This document shows positions 54,722 to 62,410 of a stretch of DNA of 64,000 bases, piece after piece. Under the pieces are notes generated by a model. That model worked only from the letters and a program-made list of their open reading frames with translations. It was not told the origin of the DNA and searched no databases. The stretch is from contig NZ_BMGB01000001.1 of the NCBI RefSeq assembly GCF_014639655.1, positions 372,001 to 436,000 on the forward strand. Direction: 5' to 3'. The stretch comes from Conyzicola nivalis (GTDB taxonomy: Bacteria > Actinomycetota > Actinomycetes > Actinomycetales > Microbacteriaceae). Positions within the stretch are counted from its first letter, which is position 1. Every line of letters starts with the position of its first letter. The translations under genes and the position numbers were made by a program.

Positions 54722-55564
54722 ATGAGAGCCATCTGGAAGGGCGCGATCACGTTCGGGCTCGTCAACGTGCCCGTGAAGGTCTACAGCGCCACGGAAGACC
54801 ACGACATCTCGCTGCACCAGGTGCACGACAAGGACGGCGGGCGCATCCGCTACCAGCGACGGTGCGAGATCTGCGGCAAGGTCATCGACTTCGACCACAT
54901 CGACAAGGCCTACGACGACGGCGAGCGTACTGTGGTGCTCACCGACGACGACCTGCACTCGCTGCCGCAGGAGCGTAGCCGGGAGATCGACGTGGTCGAA
55001 TTCGTGCCCAACGAGCAGATCGACCCGATCATGTTCGACCGCAGCTACTTCCTCGAGCCCGACTCGAAGTCGAACAAGGCCTATGCGCTGCTGCGCCGTA
55101 CGCTCGAGGAGACCGAGCGCACCGCGATCGTGCACTTCGCGCTGCGGCAGAAGACCAGGCTGGGCGCGCTGCGGGTACGCGGCGACGTGCTGATGCTGCA
55201 GTCGCTGCTCTGGGACGACGAGGTGCGCGAAGCCAAGTTCCCCGCGCTAGACGAGCGGGTGCGGCTGTCGGCCAAGGAGTTGGAGATGTCGCACGCCCTG
55301 GTCGAGTCGTTCGAGTCGGACTTCACCCCCGGCAAGTTCAGCGACGACTACCAGATCGAACTGCGTCAGCTGATCGACGCGAAGCTCGAGAAGGGCGACA
55401 CGGTGAGCACCGAGGAGACCTTCGGCGAGCGCCCCGAGGACGACGGCGGCGAGGTGCTCGACCTGATGGAGGCCCTGCGGCGCAGCGTCGAATCCAGCCG
55501 AGGAGCCGCCAAGAAGAAGGCGCCGGCGGCGAAGAAGGCACCGGCGAAGAAGGCGGCCAGCTAG
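54722..55564 (+). CDS. ku: Ku DNA end-binding protein
   Basis: 280 residues from ATG 54722. Core Ku domain (MRAIWKGAITFGLVNVPVKV at the start, RYQRRCEICGKVIDFDHI, PFxxRYFLEP-like YFLEPDSKSNKAYALL). Homodimeric ring that threads on broken DNA ends and recruits LigD. The C-terminus is Lys/Ala-rich (AAKKKAPAAKKAPAKKAAS), a DNA-binding tail known in actinobacterial Ku. Its TAG and that of convergent yihY share CTAG (55561-55564). Confidence 0.96.
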   Translation: MRAIWKGAITFGLVNVPVKVYSATEDHDISLHQVHDKDGGRIRYQRRCEICGKVIDFDHIDKAYDDGERTVVLTDDDLHSLPQERSREIDVVEFVPNEQIDPIMFDRSYFLEPDSKSNKAYALLRRTLEETERTAIVHFALRQKTRLGALRVRGDVLMLQSLLWDDEVREAKFPALDERVRLSAKELEMSHALVESFESDFTPGKFSDDYQIELRQLIDAKLEKGDTVSTEETFGERPEDDGGEVLDLMEALRRSVESSRGAAKKKAPAAKKAPAKKAAS

Positions 55565-56586
55565 TCGGTCGCTCGTTCCCCCGTCGCACCGTTCAGCACG
55601 GCCGCATCGCGGATCGCCTTGCCGTCGCGCACGTCGTCCGCCCGTTGCCGGGCGAGCACGAGGTTGCGTGTGGTGTCGCGCAGGGGAAGCTGAACGGTCT
55701 CCTCGGCGGCCACGCCCGCGCCGAGTTGGCGCAGCCGCACGACCTCGGCGTCGAACTCGGCGCCGAGCACGAGCACGAGGTTGGTGAGGTAGAGCCAGAG
55801 CAGCAGCACGATGCCGCCGCCGATCCAGCCGTAGACGCGGTCGTACTGGCCGACGGTCGCGACGTAGACCGCGAAGCCCGCGGTGGCGAGCGCCCAGGTG
55901 ACGATAGCGAACACCGCGCCCCACGACACCCAGCGAACGCGTAGGTGCCGCACGTTCGGCGTGTAGTAGTAGAGGACTGCGGCGACGGTGACGGCGAGCC
56001 CGGCGAGCACCGGCCACTTGCCGATGTTCCACGCCGTGACCCACGGTTCGGCCAGGCCGACGGTCTCGGCGATCGAGGCGGCGACCCGCGGGGTCGTGAC
56101 CAGGATGAGCAGGATCGCGCCGAACGCCAGCATCAGCACGAGCGTCACGAGCATCATGAGGCCGCGGAACTTCCAGAGCCGGCGGCCCTCGAGCACCTCG
56201 TAGGTGGTGTTGATCGTGCGGCCGAACGCCGTCGCGTAGGCCGACAGGGTCCAGAGCAGCAGCCAGATGCCGATGGCGAGTGCGATGCCGGGGTTGTCGA
56301 TCGTGAGGAACGACCGCAGCGGATCCTCGAGCGCCTCCACCGTCGACTTCTGCACGAATTCGCCGACGACGGCGAGGATGCTCTCGACCGCGTGGTCGCG
56401 GTCGCGCACGATGGCGAAGCTCGAGACCACGACGAGCGCGCCCGGGAAGAGGGCGAGGGCGGCGAAGAAGGTCAGGGCCGCGGCCGAGTCGATACCCCGG
56501 TGCCGCACGAATCCGTGCCGGGCGCGGCGCACCGCGTACCGCCACGATGCGCGGGGGATGCCGCGGCTGGTCTGCGCCGTGTTCAC
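55561..56586 (-). CDS. YihY/BrkB-family membrane protein
   Basis: 341 residues from GTG 56586, overlapping the upstream stop (GTGA). The long ORF to 57150 is rejected because it runs through the other genes out of their frame. Six helices; family signature GIDSAAALTFFAALALFPG near the start and TINTTYEVLEGRRLWKFRG. C-terminal cytoplasmic tail (RDTTRNLVLARQRADD). Function of the family is uncertain (not RNase BN). Third gene of the operon alkA-DUF6328-yihY. Confidence 0.9.
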   Translation of the reverse strand: MNTAQTSRGIPRASWRYAVRRARHGFVRHRGIDSAAALTFFAALALFPGALVVVSSFAIVRDRDHAVESILAVVGEFVQKSTVEALEDPLRSFLTIDNPGIALAIGIWLLLWTLSAYATAFGRTINTTYEVLEGRRLWKFRGLMMLVTLVLMLAFGAILLILVTTPRVAASIAETVGLAEPWVTAWNIGKWPVLAGLAVTVAAVLYYYTPNVRHLRVRWVSWGAVFAIVTWALATAGFAVYVATVGQYDRVYGWIGGGIVLLLWLYLTNLVLVLGAEFDAEVVRLRQLGAGVAAEETVQLPLRDTTRNLVLARQRADDVRDGKAIRDAAVLNGATGERATD

Positions 56587-57083
56587 GGACGCCGGTCGGG
56601 GTGCACGAGCACGGGGAGCAGGATCCAGATGCCGAGGATAACCACGAGCGTCGCGCCGCCGGCGATGAAGCCGGCCGTGTTGCCGACGACGACGTCGAAG
56701 ATGAGCATGATCGTGCCGGTGAGCACGAGCGCGACGCCGACGAGCGTCGCCTTGAGGATGACGTTGGTGATGCGCACGATCTGCGCCTTCGCCCCCTCGC
56801 GGAAGAGGTAGCGGTGGAGGCTCACGGGAGCGAGCCCCAGCGCGGTCGTGAGCGCCGCGAGCACGACGAGCACGAGATAGACGTCGACCTGGAACTGGTC
56901 GAGGTCGGCGAATCTCGGCTGGAAGGCGAGGGTGAGCAAAAAGCCCGTCAGGATCTGAGTGCCGGTCTGGGTGACGCGCAGCTCCTGCAGGAGTTCCGCC
57001 CAGTTGCGCTCGAGGCGGTCGGTCTCGGTCTCGTCGCCGGGCGGCGTGCTGCCGATCTCTGCTGCGGGATGGTGCTCGTTCAT
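56583..57083 (-). CDS. DUF6328 membrane protein
   Basis: 166 residues from ATG 57083, overlapping the AlkA stop (ATGA). Hydrophilic N-terminus (TETDRLERNWAELLQELRVTQTGTQIL), then four helices. The opening and helix spacing match DUF6328 (tentative by recall), often mislabelled as antiporter. Function unknown. Confidence 0.78.
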   Translation of the reverse strand: MNEHHPAAEIGSTPPGDETETDRLERNWAELLQELRVTQTGTQILTGFLLTLAFQPRFADLDQFQVDVYLVLVVLAALTTALGLAPVSLHRYLFREGAKAQIVRITNVILKATLVGVALVLTGTIMLIFDVVVGNTAGFIAGGATLVVILGIWILLPVLVHPDRRP

Positions 57084-58579
57084 CCCACGATCGTACGGGC
57101 CCGCGCGTCGCGCGCCGTAACCCGCGCCCGCCACAGGTGCAGGGTCGCATAGCTGCGCCACGGCGCCCAGCGCTCGCCGTGGTTCGCGAGCGCCTTCCGG
57201 GTGCTCGCGAGGCCCAGGCTGCCCGCCGTCTGCAGCACGACGAGGTCGCTCGCCAGCAGCACGTCGGGGTTGCCGAGCACGCGCATCGCGAGGTAGCCGG
57301 CCGTCCACGGTCCGACCCCGGGGAGCGCGACCAGCCGCTCGGTGAACTCGCCGACGGGCGTGCCCAGGTCGAGAGCGAGTCCGCCGTTTGCCGCAGCCTC
57401 GGCGACGCCCATGATGGTGCGCACCCGTGCGGCGGGACCGCGGATGACGCCCTCGCTTCCGGCCATCTGCGCGGCGGTGGGGAAGAGGCCGTCTGTGCCG
57501 AGTTCGGTGGTGAGCCTGGCGAGCACGGTGCGGGCCGCGGCGACCGAGATCTGCTGGCCGACGAGCGTGCGGAAAAGGGTCTCCTCCGCGTCGAGGCTGC
57601 CGGGCAGGCGCAGCCCGGGAAGCGCGGCGACGAGCGGAGCGAGCGTGTCGTCCGTCGACAACGCCGCGTCTATCGCCACCGAGTCGGCGTCGAGGTCGAA
57701 GAGGCGGCGCACCCGGGTGACGAGGGTCGAGACATCCGCGAGACTGTCGAGTTTCGCCTCGCACCGCACCGCGGCCGGTCCGTCGAGCGAGAGTCGCACC
57801 GTCGCGAGGCCGTGCGGCAGGCGCACGCGACGCTCGAACGTGCCGCCGTCGACGGTCTCGAGCCCGGCGACGGCGTGATCGCCGAGGAACCCGAGGAGCC
57901 CCTCGCCGTCGAACGGGGCGCGCGCGGGCAGTCGCAGGCTGATCGAGGCGCCGTCCGTCGCGGCGGCGGGCAGGCGCTTGGCCCGCCTCAGCGCGGACGG
58001 CGTGCTCTCGTAGACGGCCGCGATGGTGTCGTTGAACTGCCGGATGCTGGAGAACCCCGCCGCGAATGCGACATCGGCAATGGAGAGCTCCGTCGACAGC
58101 AGCAGCGTGCGCGCGTTCTGCGCGCGATTGGCGCGGGCGAGCGCGAGCGGGCCGGCCCCGAGCTCCGCGACGAGCACGCGGGTGAGGTGACGCGTGGTGT
58201 AGCCGAGGCGGGCGGCGAGTCCGGTCACGCCGTCACGCTCGACGACGCCGTCGGCGATGAGGCGCATGGCGCGGGAGGCGAGATCGTCGTTGGTGTTCCA
58301 GTCGGGGGAGCCGGGCACGGCGTCGGGCAGGCAGCGTTTGCAGGCGCGGAGTCCCGCCTCGTGCGCGGCCGCCGCCGTGCGGTAGAACGACACATTCTTC
58401 GCGTGCGGCGTCATCGCGGGACAGCTCGGGCGGCAGTAGATGCCGGTGGAATGGACACCGGTGATGAACTGGCCGTCGAAACGGGAGTCCCGCGACGACA
58501 TCGCACGGTACCGCTCGGCGAAGCGGGGGTCGTGTGTCGCGGTGTGCACGGTCGAGGTGTGCACGGTCGGGGTGTTCAT
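57080..58579 (-). CDS. Ada/AlkA fusion: zinc-AraC regulator with DNA-3-methyladenine glycosylase
   Basis: 499 residues from ATG 58579. N-terminal Ada zinc domain with Cys in GIYCRPSCPA and RACKRCLPD (methyl-phosphotriester acceptor), an AraC DNA-binding domain (GVTGLAARLGYTTRHLTRVL, SIADVAFAAGFSSIRQFN), AlkA N-terminal beta domain (~195-280), and HhH-GPD glycosylase with LPGVGPWTAGYLAMRVLGN and catalytic Asp in LASDLVV. Senses alkylation and excises 3-methyladenine; probably autoregulated. No methyltransferase domain is present. The start region has a TVHTSTVHT dipeptide-scale repeat. Confidence 0.93.
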   Translation of the reverse strand: MNTPTVHTSTVHTATHDPRFAERYRAMSSRDSRFDGQFITGVHSTGIYCRPSCPAMTPHAKNVSFYRTAAAAHEAGLRACKRCLPDAVPGSPDWNTNDDLASRAMRLIADGVVERDGVTGLAARLGYTTRHLTRVLVAELGAGPLALARANRAQNARTLLLSTELSIADVAFAAGFSSIRQFNDTIAAVYESTPSALRRAKRLPAAATDGASISLRLPARAPFDGEGLLGFLGDHAVAGLETVDGGTFERRVRLPHGLATVRLSLDGPAAVRCEAKLDSLADVSTLVTRVRRLFDLDADSVAIDAALSTDDTLAPLVAALPGLRLPGSLDAEETLFRTLVGQQISVAAARTVLARLTTELGTDGLFPTAAQMAGSEGVIRGPAARVRTIMGVAEAAANGGLALDLGTPVGEFTERLVALPGVGPWTAGYLAMRVLGNPDVLLASDLVVLQTAGSLGLASTRKALANHGERWAPWRSYATLHLWRARVTARDARARTIVG

Positions 58580-58653
58580 GTTCCTAGGGTCGCACCCTTC
58601 ACCCCCGACCACTAGCGGGTTTCGGACACGGCTCGCGCGCGGCAGCCGCGGCT

Positions 58654-58659
58654 TAGGCT
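58654..58659 (+). promoter_or_regulatory. -10 box TAGGCT of the FAD oxidase gene
   Basis: Six bases before GTG 58666; predicts a leaderless message. Confidence 0.55.
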
Positions 58660-58665
58660 GGACCT

Positions 58666-60057
58666 GTGAACCACATCGTCGCCCTCCTCCAGGCCGAACT
58701 CGGCAGCGCCGTCTCCGTGGACCCCGTCGAACTCGACGCCTGCCGGCTCGACAAGTCGGGCCACCGCTCCGAGTCCGCGCCGCTCGCCATCGTGAACGCC
58801 GAGAGCATCGAGCAGGTGCAGGCCACCATGCGGATCGCGACCGCCACCGGCACACCCGTCGTAGTACGGGGTGCGGGCACGGGCCTGGCCGGGGCGGCCA
58901 TCGCGAGCCAGGGCGAGATCGTGTTGTCCACGCTGCGGATGACCCGGATCCTCGAGATCTCCGAGGACGACGAACTCGCGGTGGTGGAGCCCGGCATCAT
59001 CAACGCGCAGCTCAACGCGGCACTCGAGCCGAAGGGACTCTGGTTCGCGCCCGATCCCGCGAGCCGCGCTATCTCGACGGTGGGCGGCAACATCGCCACG
59101 AACGCGGGCGGACTGCTCTGCGCGAAGTACGGGGTGACGCGCGAGGCGGTGCTCGGACTCAAGATCGTGCTGGCCGACGGCCGGCTCATGTCGCTCGGGC
59201 ACCGCACCGTGAAGGGGGTGACGGGACTCGACCTCGTCGGCCTGCTGATCGGATCGGAGGGCACCCTCGGTGTCATCGTCGAGGCGACGGTGAAGCTGCG
59301 GCGACTGCCCACCGGTGTGCCGACCACGATCGGCGCCTACTTCGCCACCGTAGAGGAGGCGGCGCGGGCGGCCTCGGTCATCACGGCATCGGGACTGCGC
59401 CCGGCGATCATGGAACTGCTCGACCCGCGCGCGATGCGGTGGATCGCCGAATACCTTGGGGTCGACGCGCGCGCCGAGTCTTTCCTGCTCGTGCAGACCG
59501 ACGGCGAGGGGGCCGCGACAGAAGCCAAGGGCGCCCTCGACGTCATCCGTTCCCTCGGGGGAGACGCGACCATCACCACCGACACCGCCGAGGCGAACCG
59601 TCTCCTCGCGCTGCGCCGGTCGTTCCATCCCGCCATGGAGTCCCGGGGCACCGTGCTGATCGAGGACGTGTGTGTGCCGCGCAGCGCCCTGCCCGCCATG
59701 TTCCACGCGATCGACGAGATCGCCGACCGCTTCGGTGTGACCATCGCCACGGTCGCCCACGCCGGCGACGGCAACCTGCACCCGAACTTCGTGTTCGACG
59801 ACTCCGCGGGCGACGGTGTGCCCGAGGTGATCTGGGAGGCCGCGCACGAGATGTTCCTCACGGCCCTCCGGCTCGGTGGCACGCTGACCGGCGAACACGG
59901 CGTCGGACTCTTGAAGAAGAGATGGCTTCGTGGCGAGCTCGGCGACGACCAGGTGGAGCTGCAGCGCGACATCAAGCGCGTCTTCGACCCGAGCGGTATT
60001 CTGAATCCGGGCAAGCTGTTCTCCGTGGAGGAAGAACACAGCGTTCTCACGGAATAA
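58666..60057 (+). CDS. FAD-linked oxidase, GlcD/D-lactate dehydrogenase type
   Basis: 463 residues. N-terminal PCMH-type FAD domain (VVVRGAGTGLAGAAI, STVGGNIATNAGGLLCAKYG, GLLIGSEGTLGVI) and C-terminal substrate domain (HAGDGNLHPNF, TGEHGVGLLKK, FDPSGILNPGKLF). Oxidises 2-hydroxy acids such as glycolate or D-lactate. The partner Fe-S subunit GlcF is not nearby, which favours a stand-alone D-lactate or D-2-hydroxyglutarate-like dehydrogenase. Confidence 0.92.
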   Translation: MNHIVALLQAELGSAVSVDPVELDACRLDKSGHRSESAPLAIVNAESIEQVQATMRIATATGTPVVVRGAGTGLAGAAIASQGEIVLSTLRMTRILEISEDDELAVVEPGIINAQLNAALEPKGLWFAPDPASRAISTVGGNIATNAGGLLCAKYGVTREAVLGLKIVLADGRLMSLGHRTVKGVTGLDLVGLLIGSEGTLGVIVEATVKLRRLPTGVPTTIGAYFATVEEAARAASVITASGLRPAIMELLDPRAMRWIAEYLGVDARAESFLLVQTDGEGAATEAKGALDVIRSLGGDATITTDTAEANRLLALRRSFHPAMESRGTVLIEDVCVPRSALPAMFHAIDEIADRFGVTIATVAHAGDGNLHPNFVFDDSAGDGVPEVIWEAAHEMFLTALRLGGTLTGEHGVGLLKKRWLRGELGDDQVELQRDIKRVFDPSGILNPGKLFSVEEEHSVLTE

Positions 60058-60084
60058 CGAGGGTGCACCCGGTGTTTTGTCGAT

Positions 60085-60861
60085 ATGACCCTAGTCGGTA
60101 ATACCCCTGCAGACACCCGTTCCACAGACACCCGTTCCACCGCGGCCGCGTTCTCCACGCCCGCGAAGACACCCCGCGTTTCCACCGCCCGTCCCCGCAC
60201 GCGTGACGGTCTCGCCCGCCCGAAGACCGGCGAGGTGCGGGTGCGCATCGGCGCACTGGGCCTCAGCTCTCTCGGCATCCAGGCCGCGGGTCTCGTCTCC
60301 GCGGTCGGGCCCGACGCCGGAGGTTTCGCCGCGGGCGACCGCGTCTCGTACCGCACGGCCATGCCCGTCGGCGAGTCCAGCCCGTACGCGACCGGCGGAC
60401 TCAGCACCGTCGTGCCCGAGCGCGAGCTCATCGGCTTCCCCAAAGACGTCGCCCTCGAGGCGGCCGCGGCCTACCTGCCCCTCGGGCTCGTCGCGCGCAC
60501 GGTCGTGAAGCAGCTCCACTCGGTGGGTCGCGGCAACCGTGTCGTGATCGACGACGACACCACGGGAGCCTCGGCGTTCGTCGCCGCGTGGGTTCTCGAC
60601 CTGGGCGCCGAAGTCGTCGGGGCCGGCGACAGGGCCGACGTCGTGATCACGGCCGACGACTTCGCCGCCGCCCGCCGCTGGCGCTACGCCAACGGTCTCG
60701 CGCAGATCGCGGCCGCCGACGTCTTCAACGAGGTGCGGCGCGGGATCTTCGACCACATCCCCGTCACCACCTACCCGATCGCCGACGCCGAGCGCGCTCG
60801 CACCGAGCTCGTGCAGCGCGTCGCGGCGAGCCCGATCGTGCTTCTCCCCGCGGCGGCGTAG
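60085..60861 (+). CDS. Quinone oxidoreductase-like protein with internal losses
   Basis: 258 residues, compared with ~320 for QOR/MDR enzymes. Recognisable blocks: TGEVRVRIGALGLSS, GLVSAVGPDAGGFAAGDRVSY, LEAAAAYLPLGLVARTVV, and the end FNEVRRGIFDHIPVTTYP. The segment between GLSS and GIQAAG (normally ~20 residues with the substrate loop) is missing, and the nucleotide motif AAGGVG is replaced by DTTGASAF with most of the Rossmann half shortened. N-terminus has a duplicated TRST (from a 16-nt DNA repeat). Probably cannot bind NADPH normally; reading frame intact. Confidence 0.72.
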   Translation: MTLVGNTPADTRSTDTRSTAAAFSTPAKTPRVSTARPRTRDGLARPKTGEVRVRIGALGLSSLGIQAAGLVSAVGPDAGGFAAGDRVSYRTAMPVGESSPYATGGLSTVVPERELIGFPKDVALEAAAAYLPLGLVARTVVKQLHSVGRGNRVVIDDDTTGASAFVAAWVLDLGAEVVGAGDRADVVITADDFAAARRWRYANGLAQIAAADVFNEVRRGIFDHIPVTTYPIADAERARTELVQRVAASPIVLLPAAA

Positions 60862-60918
60862 CTCCGACACGGAGCGATCCCGCCCGGGCATTGCGCTCGC
60901 CGGCAATCGCCCGCCCGG

Positions 60919-60924
60919 TAAGGT
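60919..60924 (+). promoter_or_regulatory. -10 box TAAGGT of prsW
   Basis: Six bases before ATG 60931; predicts a leaderless message. Confidence 0.5.
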
Positions 60925-60930
60925 CGCTGC

Positions 60931-62175
60931 ATGACCGTGAGTGATCCTGCGCCCGTGACAGACGCGAGCCCGCCCGCCCAGGCCCCCGTCGAGGTGCGGC
61001 AGGCCGCGTCGGTCGTGTCGGGGCTCGCGCCCGACCAGCCGGTCAAGCGCAGCCGCGGTCTCACCGCGATCGGCGTCGTCGGCATCGCCATCGTCGCGCT
61101 GATCGGGCTCGCGGTGATCGCCTACCTCTTCGCCGGACTCGGGCCGGTCGCGTTCGCGATCGGCGGTTTCCTCGCCCTCGTCCCGCTGGCGATCGTGCTG
61201 TTGGGCGTGCACTGGATCGACCGCTGGGAACCCGAGCCCCGTGGCATCCTCGTCTTCGCGTTCCTCTGGGGCGCAGCCGCCTCGGTAGCCGTCGCACTCA
61301 TCGTCGGTGCCCAGCTCGACGCCATCCTCGCGGCCATCGGCGGAAGCGCGGGCGGTCGGGAATTCCTCGCCTCGGTCGTCGAGGCCCCGCTCGTCGAGGA
61401 GGGCGCCAAGGGGCTCGGCCTGCTGCTGATCTTCTGGTTCGCGCGCAAACACTTCGACGGTCCCATCGACGGCCTCGTATACGCCGCCTGGGTCGCGGGA
61501 GGGTTCGCCTTCACCGAGAACATCCTCTACTTCGGCGTGCAGCTGCTCACGGCGGGCAACGTCGACGGTGGGCTCGTCGAGATCTTCATCGCGCGCGGCA
61601 TCATGTCGCCGTTCGCGCACGTGATGTTCACCGCCTGCACCGGTATCGCCCTCGGTTTCGCCGCCCGCCGCACCAGCGCGATCGGAGCGGTCGGGGTCTT
61701 CCTCGTCGGCCTCGTCCCCGCGGTCCTGCTGCACGCGTTCTGGAACGGCTCGCTCTACTTCGTCAGCGACTTCTACGGCTACTACGCGATCGTGCAGTTC
61801 CCGCTCTTCGCACTCGGGGTGCTTATCGTGCTGTTCCTGCGCCGCCAGGAGGCGAGCCTCACCCACGACCGGCTCAGCGAGTACGCCGCCGTCGGCTGGT
61901 TCAACCGCGACGAGATCAACGCGCTTGCGACCGGTGCCGGCCGCCGCCGCGCGCAGGCCTGGGCCAACCGGTACGGCGTCGGGCGGATCATGCGCACCTA
62001 CACCAGGGACGCCACCCGGCTCGCTTTCACGAGGCAGCGGATCGTGACCGGTCGCGCGAGCATCGGAGCAGAGGCGGATGAAGCGGCTCTCCTCACCTCC
62101 ATCGTCGCCACGCGTGCCGCGCTCAACGCGGCCGTCGCCGGTCGCGCGCCCGTCGGTTCCCGCACCGTGCGGTGA
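60931..62175 (+). CDS. PrsW-family intramembrane protease
   Basis: 414 residues with a ~45-residue disordered N-terminus, about eight helices and a ~95-residue cytoplasmic tail. The family motif EExxK is present as LVEEGAKG (Glu156, Glu157, Lys160), followed by FAFTENILYFG and the His in LLHAFWNGSLYF. PrsW of B. subtilis cleaves an anti-sigma factor; the actinobacterial substrate is unknown. The 3' end carries a 16-nt triplicated stop cassette. Confidence 0.9.
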   Translation: MTVSDPAPVTDASPPAQAPVEVRQAASVVSGLAPDQPVKRSRGLTAIGVVGIAIVALIGLAVIAYLFAGLGPVAFAIGGFLALVPLAIVLLGVHWIDRWEPEPRGILVFAFLWGAAASVAVALIVGAQLDAILAAIGGSAGGREFLASVVEAPLVEEGAKGLGLLLIFWFARKHFDGPIDGLVYAAWVAGGFAFTENILYFGVQLLTAGNVDGGLVEIFIARGIMSPFAHVMFTACTGIALGFAARRTSAIGAVGVFLVGLVPAVLLHAFWNGSLYFVSDFYGYYAIVQFPLFALGVLIVLFLRRQEASLTHDRLSEYAAVGWFNRDEINALATGAGRRRAQAWANRYGVGRIMRTYTRDATRLAFTRQRIVTGRASIGAEADEAALLTSIVATRAALNAAVAGRAPVGSRTVR

Positions 62176-62211
62176 ATAGACCGTGCGCTGAAACGACCCT
62201 GCGCTGAAAGA
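62164..62211 (+). repeat. Tandem stop-codon cassette, 16 nt x 3, after prsW
   Basis: ACCGTGCGGTGAATAG (62164), ACCGTGCGCTGAAACG (62180), ACCCTGCGCTGAAAGA (62196). TGA at 62173 (gene stop), 62189 and 62205 occupy all three frames. Confidence 0.85.
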
Positions 62212-62214
62212 AGG

Positions 62215-62268
62215 AACTCGTCGCCCAGTGGCGCGGCGTTGCCTGCGGCTCAAACTGGGCGACGAGTT
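62215..62268. terminator. 15-bp perfect inverted repeat after prsW
   Basis: AACTCGTCGCCCAGT (62215-62229) and ACTGGGCGACGAGTT (62254-62268) pair without mismatch around a 24-base loop. No T run. Probably a transcript end or dispersed palindrome. The remaining gap to 62410 contains only the helD promoter. Confidence 0.6.
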
Positions 62269-62377
62269 GATCTGCCCACAATGGTGCTCCTGCGCCCGCC
62301 GGAATGCAATAGCGGACCCGGATCGCCCGGTGCCCCGCCCGGACAGCGGAGTGCACATCCCGGCCACCCGGACAACG

Positions 62378-62404
62378 TAGGCTGGATACCCTGATTTCGA
62401 GGGG
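62378..62404 (+). promoter_or_regulatory. helD promoter and ribosome-binding site
   Basis: TAGGCT at 62378-62383 as -10 box, transcription from about 62390, and GAGGGG (62399-62404) six bases before GTG 62411. Unlike most neighbours this message has a short leader. Confidence 0.45.
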
Positions 62405-62410
62405 TGTGTT

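Noticed and set aside
56587-57150. N-terminal extension of the YihY frame to 529 codons
   Set aside because: The extra part is Arg/His-rich shadow sequence antisense-like to DUF6328 coding in another frame; GTGA overlap at 56583-56586 gives the start.
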